Assembly (NCBI GenBank): GCA_017432325.1 | Contig: JAFRJJ010000021.1 | Location: 1-51,896, forward strand | DNA length: 51,896 bases | Origin: Solobacterium sp. | GTDB taxonomy: Bacteria > Bacillota_I > Bacilli_A > Erysipelotrichales > Erysipelotrichaceae | Reading direction: 5' to 3' | Shown here: positions 44,120 through 51,872 of the stretch, one piece after another | Layout: each line of letters opens with the position of its first letter | Position numbering within the stretch: position 1 is the stretch's first letter | Program-made: the position numbers and the translations under genes | Notes under the pieces: model-generated | What the model was told of the DNA's origin: nothing | What the model saw: the letters and a program-made list of their open reading frames with translations, nothing else | The model's database searches: none

Positions 44120-44944
44120 TCAATCACGGAACCAGTATTTCTGAAGATATCTGCCGATCCCGTCCTCTTCTACGGGGTATTCCGTGATGTCATCCGCGAC
44201 GGCTTTTGTATCGTCTGATCCGTTTTTCAGGCAGACGCCCCAGCCTGCGTACTGCAGGAGCTGGATATCATTTTCCATATCTCCGAAGGCGATCGTCTCG
44301 GACATCGGGATATTGTATCTCTGCGCGTATTTTTCCAGGGCCATTCCCTTGTTGATACGGGGGTCCATGAATTCCACAGTCCCGGCAAAGGTACGGACAG
44401 CGATCCATTTCTCAGAAGGATGCGCGTCAACAACAGAAAGTACCTCTTCAGCGTTTTCGGCTGTGTAATGTACTTCGATCTTGCCTGTCGGCCTGCTGCT
44501 CAGCTCATCGATTCCACCGATCTCTACGATGGAATGATTGCGGGCGATCGAACCTCTCATGAAGTCGTCCATGCGGAGTGCCCGGACAAGATCATATCCG
44601 TTTTCATATACGATCGCGTTGACATCCAGCGGGGCAATGAATGAGAGGATCTCACGGATCGTGTCAGGATCCAGCAGATAGAAGTGTTCATACTTCCCTG
44701 TTTCCCTGTCATAGAGGTCTCCGCCGTTCATGCCGATCGCATAGTCGAATTCAAACGGAAGATCCCATTCCTTGTTTTTCTCCAGTGTTCTGTGGTCGAG
44801 CGGTCTGCCGGATGCCACACCGATCTTAACACCTTCCCGGTGGAGACGGATCAGGGCATCTCTTGTACCCGGATGCATTTCTTTGCCTTTGTTGACAAGT
44901 GTTCCGTCAATGTCTGCCGCGAACACTCTGATGTTTTTGATCAT
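44120..44944 (-). CDS. Cof-type HAD-IIB family phosphatase
   Basis: The 274-residue protein has the HAD motif I with both Asp residues (FAADIDGTLV), GVKIGVASGRP (motif II) and the C-terminal ETIAFGDMENDIQLLQYAG (motifs III/IV). These mark the C2-cap Cof/YbiV group, which dephosphorylates sugar phosphates and related metabolites. I chose the ATG at 44944, which overlaps the AraC regulator stop as ATGA. The longer frame lies within the regulator gene. The pairing suggests that the regulator controls a sugar-phosphate response. Confidence 0.9.
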   Translation of the reverse strand: MIKNIRVFAADIDGTLVNKGKEMHPGTRDALIRLHREGVKIGVASGRPLDHRTLEKNKEWDLPFEFDYAIGMNGGDLYDRETGKYEHFYLLDPDTIREILSFIAPLDVNAIVYENGYDLVRALRMDDFMRGSIARNHSIVEIGGIDELSSRPTGKIEVHYTAENAEEVLSVVDAHPSEKWIAVRTFAGTVEFMDPRINKGMALEKYAQRYNIPMSETIAFGDMENDIQLLQYAGWGVCLKNGSDDTKAVADDITEYPVEEDGIGRYLQKYWFRD

Positions 44945-45846
44945 ATTTCTTCCTGTTCTGCCTTTCTGAAATCCACAGGCGTCATACCGTACTCTCTGTG
45001 AAACATTTCCGTAAAATAGCTCGCTGATGAGAATCCGCACTGTCCGGCGATCTCCGTTACAGTCATATCTGTCTCTTTCAGCATCTTTGCTGAATAATTC
45101 AGACGGCAGGACAGCAGAAAGCGGATCGGCGACTGATGGATAAGCGTATTGAAGATGTTGTTGCATGTGCTGGCAGACACATTGCCGGCTTCAGCGATCT
45201 GCTTCAGGGTGATCCTGCTCTGGTAGTTCTCCTGAATATAGCCGATCATCCGCTTCAGGGATGTCATATGGTGGCTTTCTGGAACCTTTCTGACCTCATC
45301 GGTCGAACGGTGTTCATACAGCAGTTTCCATATAGCGAATATAGAGCTCTGGATCGTCAGAGGAAGCGTATCTTTTCCTGCGCGGTCTTCCTCATAAATG
45401 TGCAGGATCATATCCAGGATCTCTTTCTGCCAGGGAATGTTATGAGACAGCGGCACAAAAGGCATTGACGGATCATTGATCACGGGCAGTACAAATGTTT
45501 TTTCGATGTATTCATTTGCGCAGAGCAGGATCGGGTGGATCCTGACACAGATAAAATCGCGTTCGCTTGAGCGTCCTGTATGGATCTGCCTTGCATTGAC
45601 AAAGTACCCGTCTCCGGCATGGATCGTATACTGCCGGCCGGCAGCTTCCAGTTCCGATGTCCCTTTGACAACATATGTCAGTTCCACATCCTGGTGCCAG
45701 TGCGGTACGCCCTGGACAACATGATGTCCGGAATAACGGGACTGAAATGTCACATAATACGGGACTTCCTCATGCTGGTAATGGATCTGTTCCGACTCCT
45801 TCGTAAGGACATTGTCGGTAATATATGTACCTGTTCTCTTCTTCAT
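44941..45846 (-). CDS. AraC family transcriptional regulator with cupin domain
   Basis: The protein (301 residues from the ATG at 45846) has an N-terminal cupin (HHVVQGVPHWHQDVELTYVVKG and YTIHAGDGYFVNARQIH). It ends in two helix-turn-helix motifs (ITLKQIAEAGNVSASTCNNIF and MTVTEIAGQCGFSSASYFTEMF). Such proteins bind a small ligand, often a sugar, and activate catabolic genes. The start is uncertain. An ATG at 45894 is in frame and neither has a good ribosome binding site, while TATAAT lies directly before 45846. It is translationally coupled to the Cof-type phosphatase gene. Confidence 0.9.
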   Translation of the reverse strand: MKKRTGTYITDNVLTKESEQIHYQHEEVPYYVTFQSRYSGHHVVQGVPHWHQDVELTYVVKGTSELEAAGRQYTIHAGDGYFVNARQIHTGRSSERDFICVRIHPILLCANEYIEKTFVLPVINDPSMPFVPLSHNIPWQKEILDMILHIYEEDRAGKDTLPLTIQSSIFAIWKLLYEHRSTDEVRKVPESHHMTSLKRMIGYIQENYQSRITLKQIAEAGNVSASTCNNIFNTLIHQSPIRFLLSCRLNYSAKMLKETDMTVTEIAGQCGFSSASYFTEMFHREYGMTPVDFRKAEQEEI

Positions 45847-45909
45847 ACTGCCATTATATGAAATATTTATGGAAATATCATGAAAATACTCCATTATTTT
45901 GTATTTAGC

Positions 45910-46009
45910 GGAACATTGTTATATATTCTGATTTTTATTTGATAGATTTCCGGCGTCCTGCGCAATATTCTTAAGTTGTAGTTATCTTTCACCCTCGGAA
46001 CAGTGTTCC
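45910..46009. promoter_or_regulatory. Pair of GGAACAnTGTT operator-like sites
   Basis: GGAACATTGTT (45910-45920) and the perfect palindrome GGAACAGTGTTCC (45997-46009) lie in the gap upstream of the AraC regulator gene. Both share GGAACAnTGTT. They could bind the regulator or a neighbouring sugar repressor. Confidence 0.4.
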
Positions 46010-46020
46010 AAATAGAAAAG

Positions 46021-46039
46021 GATCTGCGTCAGGCGGATC
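46021..46039 (-). terminator. Weak terminator of the Gfo/Idh/MocA gene at 46 kb
   Basis: GATC (46021-46024) and GATC (46036-46039) with inner GC pairs and one mismatch form a short hairpin. On the minus strand it is followed by CTTTTC. The stem is short, so this is tentative. Confidence 0.4.
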
Positions 46040-46050
46040 TTTTTCCGGTC

Positions 46051-47076
46051 TTATAATATGATCTTTTTCCCGGTACGGTCTGATTCATAGACCGCTTCCA
46101 GTATCGCCGCATATTCTTCCGCGCTGCCGATGGATACGCCGGAATTGCTGAGATCGTCTTTTCCGATGATGTCATTCGGCAGGTCTCGAACGATCATCTC
46201 AATGAAATACCGGATATGTCTGAGTGGTTTTGCGGGAAGTTTGTCCCCGCTCAGTTCTTTTACCCCGTCCTTTGTATAAACAAACAGCTTTTCTGTTTCA
46301 CTGTTGTCTTTGACCCGTTCAGTCCTTGCCCAGCCTTTTGTTCCGTAAACGATCGTATGCGCGCTGTCACCGCCGCTGCACCATGACGCTGATAATACCG
46401 CGGTATTTCCGTCCGCATACTGCATGATCACCTGAGCCTGGTCTTCCATACCGCTGGCTTTTGCGCCGTCTGTGATATGCTGGAGGGCTGCCGTCACGGA
46501 AACAGGCATACCGAAGAGATAATGGATGACATGGATCCCGTGACCTCCGATATCCGCCATAATACCGCCAAGCGCTGTCTCTTTGTTCCACACAGGAGGA
46601 TGACCCGGCGTTACCGCACGGTCCACTGCGATACGCACATCCGCACCATAGACCTCACCCAGCACCCCGTCCCGGATCAGGTTCCGCAGGCCGATCGTTC
46701 CGCTGCGTACAAAGGGATCTGACATGTAGAATTTCACGCCTGCCTTTCGTACAGCGTCCGCCATCTCTTTCGCGTCTGCACGGCTGACTGCAAGCGGTTT
46801 TTCCAGGAAGATGTGTTTTCCGGCATTGACAGCCTTGATCACCAGTTCCTTTTTATATACATTCGGTGCTGTGATTACCACAGCATCCGCCCTGTCCAGC
46901 ACTTCCTCCGGTGTTTCTGCGCAGATGATCTTTCCTTCTTCCGCGGTCTGTTCTGCCTTTGTCCGGTCATCCGACCAGATCGCGGTTGATACTGCTTCGG
47001 GAAAGCTGTTGACAAGGTTGATAAACTTCAATGTATGTCCTCTGGTACCGAGGAAACCTACTCTGATCTGTTCCAT
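46051..47076 (-). CDS. Gfo/Idh/MocA family oxidoreductase
   Basis: The 341-residue protein has a Rossmann fold (VGFLGTRGHTLKFINL), the catalytic-Lys block FLEKPLAVS and an active-site region GGIMADIGGHGIHVIHYLFG with the GGHxxH residues. The C-terminal sheet domain is complete. It probably interconverts a sugar or inositol derivative and its keto form with NAD(P). It is not closely alike to the Gfo/Idh/MocA protein at 11-12 kb. GGAGG precedes the ATG. It is the only gene in its unit, next to the AraC regulator. Confidence 0.9.
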   Translation of the reverse strand: MEQIRVGFLGTRGHTLKFINLVNSFPEAVSTAIWSDDRTKAEQTAEEGKIICAETPEEVLDRADAVVITAPNVYKKELVIKAVNAGKHIFLEKPLAVSRADAKEMADAVRKAGVKFYMSDPFVRSGTIGLRNLIRDGVLGEVYGADVRIAVDRAVTPGHPPVWNKETALGGIMADIGGHGIHVIHYLFGMPVSVTAALQHITDGAKASGMEDQAQVIMQYADGNTAVLSASWCSGGDSAHTIVYGTKGWARTERVKDNSETEKLFVYTKDGVKELSGDKLPAKPLRHIRYFIEMIVRDLPNDIIGKDDLSNSGVSIGSAEEYAAILEAVYESDRTGKKIIL

Positions 47077-47295
47077 ACGACTGTACCTCCGGTATTGAAA
47101 TATTGCTGCTTACATGAGCATTTTATCATGCGGCCATTACTGTCTTTATTGCATAAATTCATTCCCCCTTACCGCATCTTTTGCAGAAAAGACGGAAGAC
47201 AGGCTCTCATGAATACGGTTATGATGAAAGTGTCCGGGAATATGTGACGTTTATGTTCATCACCCGGTGTTCATTGTTGTAAGGAGACTGTTGAT

Positions 47296-48681
47296 ATGAA
47301 GAAGATAAAGATCCTGTCCCTGCTCTGTGCGCTGGCACTCACGGCAGGCTGCGGCACAAAGCCTGCAGAAACAGAGGCGGTAGTAACAGCAGAACCGGAC
47401 AGTACAAGTACTGCAGAAGTCTCAAGTGAACCGGATACAGAAAATATAAAGATGGTAAAAGCCGTTTATCCCGATGCTGAAGCAGAAGGCGTCAGTTCCG
47501 AAGCATTCTTAATGGGCAATTCCCACTGGGACTGGTGGCAGAACTACCGTGAAACGGTGAATGAATCCGTTAAGCTGCAGCAGAACATGGACGACTATTA
47601 CGCTGCCATACAGAAAGAGCTGCTGGTCACGGAAGATAACAGGAACACCGTCTGTTCTCCGCTGAATATTTATATGGCGCTGTGCATGCTGTCGGAAGTA
47701 TCGGACGGCAATACCAGGGCACAGATCATGGATGTCCTGAAAACATCTGATCTCGAATCCCTGCGCAGCCGCGCTGCTGCCATATGGAAAGCCAACTATC
47801 TGGATACCCCGGCGGTGAAAAGCATCCTCGCCGATTCCATGTGGCTGAGAAATGACATCACCTACAATGAGGAAACACTGCAGAGACTGGCGGATGTTTA
47901 TTATGCGTCCTCATTCAGCGGTGAGATGGGTTCCGCGGAGCTCGACAGACAGCTGCAGGAATGGACCGACGAAAATACAGGCGGACTGCTTTCCGACTAT
48001 ACAAAGGATATGAAGCTGGACGAGCGGACGATCCTCGGGCTGGTCTCAACGATTTATTTTAAAGCTTCCTGGGCTGAGCGCTTTTCTCCGGAGCGCACAG
48101 ACACGGCTGTATTCCATGGGGCTGAAGGAGATACAGACGTGCAGATGATGCACCGTGATCTCATGACGAGCCTCTATCAGACAGATCATTTCCGGGCTGT
48201 CGGCCTGAACCTCACGGACAGCGGAACGATGTACTTCTTCCTCCCAGAAGAAGGGACCGATGTGAAAGATCTGGCTGCTGATCCGGATGCCCTCAGCATC
48301 TGCAGAAACACATGGGCAGGAGATGCCGGTTTCCCGATCATACATCTTTCCGTTCCGAAGTTTAAGATCTCGGGAAAGACAGACCTGATCGACAGTCTCA
48401 GGCATCTTGGCATCACTGACGCATTGGATCCTGATGCGGCAGATTTCACGCCGCTGACCGACGAAGCAGAACAGATCTTTGTAAATGCCGCGGAACATGC
48501 GGCTATGGTGGAGATCGATGAGGAAGGCGTGACTGGTGCCGCTTATACCGAGCTTGCCATGGCCGGAGCCGGGATGCCCCAGGAAGAAACAGACTTTGTA
48601 CTGGACAGGCCGTTCTTCTTTAACGTCGTTTCCCCGGACGGTTCACTGCTGTTCTCAGGCATTATACAGACGATCGAATAA
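47296..48681 (+). CDS. Serpin family protease inhibitor, lipoprotein
   Basis: The 461-residue protein has a lipoprotein signal (LALTAGC, Cys19) and a low-complexity spacer. A full serpin fold follows. Family blocks are NTVCSPLNIYMALCMLSE, STIYFKASWAERF and the C-terminal LDRPFFFNV with LFSGII. The reactive-centre hinge starts at 409 (EEGVTGAAYT) and has the small residues needed for loop insertion, so an inhibitory serpin is likely. By hinge counting P1 lies near Ala425, suggesting an elastase-like target. It would sit on the cell surface and could inhibit host or competitor proteases. AAGGAG precedes the ATG. Confidence 0.9.
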   Translation: MKKIKILSLLCALALTAGCGTKPAETEAVVTAEPDSTSTAEVSSEPDTENIKMVKAVYPDAEAEGVSSEAFLMGNSHWDWWQNYRETVNESVKLQQNMDDYYAAIQKELLVTEDNRNTVCSPLNIYMALCMLSEVSDGNTRAQIMDVLKTSDLESLRSRAAAIWKANYLDTPAVKSILADSMWLRNDITYNEETLQRLADVYYASSFSGEMGSAELDRQLQEWTDENTGGLLSDYTKDMKLDERTILGLVSTIYFKASWAERFSPERTDTAVFHGAEGDTDVQMMHRDLMTSLYQTDHFRAVGLNLTDSGTMYFFLPEEGTDVKDLAADPDALSICRNTWAGDAGFPIIHLSVPKFKISGKTDLIDSLRHLGITDALDPDAADFTPLTDEAEQIFVNAAEHAAMVEIDEEGVTGAAYTELAMAGAGMPQEETDFVLDRPFFFNVVSPDGSLLFSGIIQTIE

Positions 48682-48689
48682 ACAGACTG

Positions 48690-48714
48690 AAAGGCGGACT
48701 CCCCGCCTTTTTTT
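48690..48714 (+). terminator. Terminator of the serpin gene
   Basis: AAAGGCGG pairs with CCGCCTTT around a short loop and is followed by a run of T. It sits between the convergent serpin and HD genes. Confidence 0.88.
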
Positions 48715-48717
48715 CGT

Positions 48718-49158
48718 TTATTTCCCTGCCGTATCCAAAAGCAGTTCCATTGCCTCTTTGTATTTCTTTACCCTGTCGAGATCCTTCTGTGTGACATGAT
48801 CGATCCTGGTCAGATCACTGTTGTGCCTGAGATCCGAAAGCTTAACCTTCACTGCCTGCGGGTCCTCCCTGATCATACGCACATAATCCATATACGGAAC
48901 TGCCGGATCATGTGTCAGGAGCCTGAGGATCCGGATAACTTCCGGCGCGAAGCCCATTTCCGCAAGATCTTCAAATGTTACATCTGTATCTTCTACAACA
49001 TCGTGCAGCAGTGCCGCGGTACATGTCACTTCGTCCTCCATGCTTTCCGCAACATGCAGCGGGTGGCATACATATGGAAGACCGCATTTATCCGTCTGAC
49101 CGGCATGTGCCTCAAAGATCAGGCGGATCGCTTTTTTTGTCATATCGGTATATATCAT
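48718..49158 (-). CDS. Small HD-domain phosphohydrolase (SpoT/MESH1-like)
   Basis: The 146-residue protein is a single HD domain resembling the hydrolase half of RelA/SpoT. His32 lies in YVCHPLHVA, and LLHDVVED supplies His52-Asp53 and Glu56-Asp57. The late KLSDLRHN block matches KLADRLHN of SpoT. A free-standing domain of this type could degrade (p)ppGpp like MESH1 or small alarmone hydrolases, but other nucleotides are possible. There is no synthetase domain. A strong GGAGGG precedes the ATG. It is a single gene convergent with the serpin. Confidence 0.85.
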   Translation of the reverse strand: MIYTDMTKKAIRLIFEAHAGQTDKCGLPYVCHPLHVAESMEDEVTCTAALLHDVVEDTDVTFEDLAEMGFAPEVIRILRLLTHDPAVPYMDYVRMIREDPQAVKVKLSDLRHNSDLTRIDHVTQKDLDRVKKYKEAMELLLDTAGK

Positions 49159-49344
49159 GTGGTATCCCTCCTGTAATTGTTTCCCTCTTCCGACAGCATA
49201 TCACATATGTAGCGGCATTTTTTCTTCCGGATTTTTTCACATTTCTTTTCTTCTGAGATTTAATGTCACAGACTTTACTGCTAATTCATATAAATCATCA
49301 ACTCTCCTGCTACAATGATATATAGGATACACAGGAGGTCTACT

Positions 49345-50529
49345 ATGAAAAACATTCTAAGATCACTGGCTGTTATATGCCTTGTATTCCTCTTCGGGTG
49401 CACTTCCAGAGGATGCTCTTCTCAACCTGTTGACCAGCAGGCTACTCCTTATGAGATCGGCGGTAAGACCTACTACAATACTGTTGATCAGTACGGCAAC
49501 GCTGAACATGCCAAGGTATGGTTCGGCAAGGACGGCTCTTTTGTCCTGACAGACAATACACACAGCGGATTCTACGAGATGCAGGGAACATGGGACATTA
49601 AGGAAAACGTCATTACGCTGACAGTAGATAAAACAGGAATCGGTAATTTCACGAAAGTCCTGTTTGAGATCAGCAATGAAGACAAGATCATTCTGAAAAC
49701 AATGCTTGCCGGATCTCTGTCAGATGATATATTCACGACCGAGAAACCGGTATGGACACCGTCTTCAGTTTCTACGGCTGCTCCCACTCCCACATCCAAA
49801 CCGGAGCCGACCAAAACTCCAGAGTCCGGCAATAATAACAACAGCACATCATCAGACAGTTCAGACAGTTATATTGCTTACTACAATGCAGACCAGAACA
49901 ATCCCTTCGGCAACTCATTCATTGAATTCCATGATGACGGGACATTCACTCTGACAGAAGTACAGGGAATGGGTGCTGTCCAGATCAACGGTTTGTACGG
50001 CCAGCAGGGCAATACGCTCCTCTTCAGCAACTTTGACAGCGAAGTCATCGACATGAACAATCAGAAGCTGTATAACTTTGAAATGGACATCTACGATGAA
50101 GATACACTCATCCTGCTGAAAGATCTGATCGCTTCCTTCAAGGGTGATGTCTTCAGTATCACCGGTACAAAACCGGCAGGACTGGCAGGATCCTCGGGAG
50201 GCGGTGCCATGTATATCAACGGTGAATTTACCGCCAAACATGATCCTTCAGTCGGCGTCCCGGAACAGTTTGAACCTTCTGTCAAATTTGAAACTAACGG
50301 TGAATTTGTATTTACCGAAAACTGTTATGCCGGTATGGGTCAGTACAGAGGCTGGTATGAAGTGAATGAGATCGAATTCATTCTGCATGTAGAAGACGCT
50401 TCCACCATGCAGGGCTTTGCCGGACAGGATGTCAAGAAGATCGTCTTCAAGAAAAAGGATGCCAATACCATCGTCCTGTCGACCGATCTGTGCATGTCAC
50501 TGCTCGGAGATGAATTCTATCTGAAATAA
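49345..50529 (+). CDS. Lipoprotein with three repeated beta-rich domains, function unknown
   Basis: The 394-residue protein has a lipoprotein signal ending in FLFGC (Cys19). Three related units of about 95 residues follow. Each shows a charged turn followed by G-x-F-x-L/F-T-E/D, then a G-x-Y/W strand, and ends with I-I/V-L-K/S-T...L...D-x-F. Units start near residues 35, 177 and 290. A Pro/Thr/Ser-rich linker (about 140-175) separates the first and second. I do not recognise the family; it may be a DUF5640-like or lipocalin-like repeat. The start at 49345 follows AGGAGG; the longer frame lacks a site. It is a single gene with its own terminator. Confidence 0.8.
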   Translation: MKNILRSLAVICLVFLFGCTSRGCSSQPVDQQATPYEIGGKTYYNTVDQYGNAEHAKVWFGKDGSFVLTDNTHSGFYEMQGTWDIKENVITLTVDKTGIGNFTKVLFEISNEDKIILKTMLAGSLSDDIFTTEKPVWTPSSVSTAAPTPTSKPEPTKTPESGNNNNSTSSDSSDSYIAYYNADQNNPFGNSFIEFHDDGTFTLTEVQGMGAVQINGLYGQQGNTLLFSNFDSEVIDMNNQKLYNFEMDIYDEDTLILLKDLIASFKGDVFSITGTKPAGLAGSSGGGAMYINGEFTAKHDPSVGVPEQFEPSVKFETNGEFVFTENCYAGMGQYRGWYEVNEIEFILHVEDASTMQGFAGQDVKKIVFKKKDANTIVLSTDLCMSLLGDEFYLK

Positions 50530-50548
50530 GCAGGATCAAGCAAACAGA

Positions 50549-50596
50549 AAGACTTCCGCCGCAGCATATCATTGCTGTGTGCAGAAGTCTTTTTTC
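50549..50596 (+). terminator. Terminator of the repeat lipoprotein gene
   Basis: AAGACTTC (50549-50556) pairs with GAAGTCTT (50584-50591), with an inner GCAGCA/TGCTG stem, and is followed by TTTTT. It also lies downstream of the convergent acetyltransferase gene. Confidence 0.85.
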
Positions 50597-50648
50597 CGTC
50601 TGACAAAAAACTTTCCGACAAATATCACTGAAAAAGGCAGGTTTCCGC

Positions 50649-51251
50649 TTAGCGCAGAATATCTGCCTGTTTTTCCATTCTGTCCTGTTCTGTGATCTGT
50701 CTGATCACACGGCATGGACTGCCGGCCGCCATGCTGCCGGCGGGAATACTTCTTGTTACCACGCTGCCTGCTCCAATCACACAGCCTTTCCCGATCGTCA
50801 CGCCGCCGCATATCACAACATTTGAAGCGATCCAGCAATCATCTTCGATCGTGATCGGTTTTGCGTATTCCAGATTATACCAGCTGCCGTCTTCACGCTG
50901 CCTGACATTGCGCTCATCCGGAAGCAGCGGATGCATCGGCGTTTCCAGGGTGACGTTCGGACCGATCAGTACATTATTTCCGATATGTACCGGACATACA
51001 TCCAGGCATGTGAAGTTGAAATTCACAGCGCAAAACTTTCCGAAAGCAGTATTACAGCCATAATCAAACCATACAGGTGCCTGCAGGGCAGGCAGATACG
51101 GCGTTTCCGGCAGAAGCTCCCGCAGGATCGCCTCCTGTTTTTCCGTATCGTCTTCGTCCGTCAGGTTATATCTGCGGGCAAGCCTGCGCGACTTTACCCG
51201 CAGTTCCGTAAGTTCCGGATCAGACGGGTCATAAAGCTCTCCTCTGATCAT
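50649..51251 (-). CDS. Maltose/galactoside O-acetyltransferase family protein (LacA/Maa type)
   Basis: The 200-residue protein has the Maa N-terminal helical region with YDPSDPELTELR and a left-handed beta-helix of hexapeptide repeats. The catalytic His lies in the LETPMHPLLPDERN block, and the end has IGAGSVVTRSIPAGSMAAGSPCRVI. It transfers acetyl from acetyl-CoA to a sugar hydroxyl, which helps detoxify non-metabolisable sugars. The ribosome binding site is weak (GAGAAAA). It is a single gene next to the degenerate IS200-type element. Confidence 0.92.
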   Translation of the reverse strand: MIRGELYDPSDPELTELRVKSRRLARRYNLTDEDDTEKQEAILRELLPETPYLPALQAPVWFDYGCNTAFGKFCAVNFNFTCLDVCPVHIGNNVLIGPNVTLETPMHPLLPDERNVRQREDGSWYNLEYAKPITIEDDCWIASNVVICGGVTIGKGCVIGAGSVVTRSIPAGSMAAGSPCRVIRQITEQDRMEKQADILR

Positions 51252-51372
51252 TTTTTCTCATTCTGTCATATATTTGTCTTTCTATTTATCAGTCCGAAAC
51301 AACACCGGTTTCGCTGATATCATCTGTTACCATGATATCCTGTTTTTCGTGTACGGCACAGACAATAAATAT

Positions 51373-51872
51373 CCACCAGCTGAGCTGGTGGTTTTTCACA
51401 AGACGGGCATAGCCCTCATATTACTGGCTGCGCTCAGAAGCGCATGTACGGTCTGCCACACGCAAACCCTTACTTCTTCCCGTTAAACGGGTCGTCCAGA
51501 TCAAGCGTCAATTGATCTGCAGCCTTATCTTCTTCCAGCTGATGTGCAATGTACTCCTGGATCTTTTTTGTGTTCTTTCCCACTGTATCCACATAGTACC
51601 CTCTGCACCCGAACTCTCTGTTCCGATATTTGTATTTCATATTTCCCCATTTCTCGTATATCATCAGACTGCTCTTTCCTTTCAGATATCTCATGAACTG
51701 AGAAACACTGTACTTTGGCGGTATTTCCAGTCTTTTCTCTCCGTAAAATACCTTCCTGCGGTATTTCGGTGCGAATACGATGTGATACTTACAATTCCAC
51801 GTTGTATGCGATAATGTATGTGTCTCTTCCATTTGTTTGTCCCTCCTATATTTCTTTGCAGTTGGCAGACCG
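51373..51872 (-). mobile_element. Degenerate IS200-type insertion sequence
   Basis: The region contains a tnpA-like gene (51470-51832). A right-end hairpin of CCACCAGC (51373-51380) and GCTGGTGG (51384-51391) around TGA is followed by TTTTTC. A 9-base inverted repeat, CGGTCTGCC (51449-51457) against GGCAGACCG (51864-51872), flanks the gene. IS200 elements have subterminal hairpins rather than terminal inverted repeats, so the hairpin is the expected right-end structure. No tnpB is seen. The left end may extend to or past the window edge. Confidence 0.7.
51470..51832 (-). pseudogene. tnpA: IS200-type TnpA transposase with internal deletion of the HUH motif
   Basis: The 120-residue product matches IS200 TnpA from the start (SHTTWNCKYHIVFAPKYRR) to its end (DLDDPFNGKK). 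IS200 TnpA is about 152 residues. The missing stretch, between Glu36 and Ile37, normally holds the IGxILRKLCEWK segment and the HUH motif in DHIHMLV. The catalytic His pair is therefore gone, while the Tyr-bearing GYYVDTVGKN block remains. A conserved Trp in REFWCRG is Gly. The reading frame is intact, so an in-frame deletion of about 30 codons is likely. The product should not transpose its own element. Confidence 0.85.

Noticed and set aside
47077..47295. Possible small gene upstream of the serpin
   Set aside because: The only open frame there starts inside the neighbouring gene, has no ribosome binding site and no plausible protein character.
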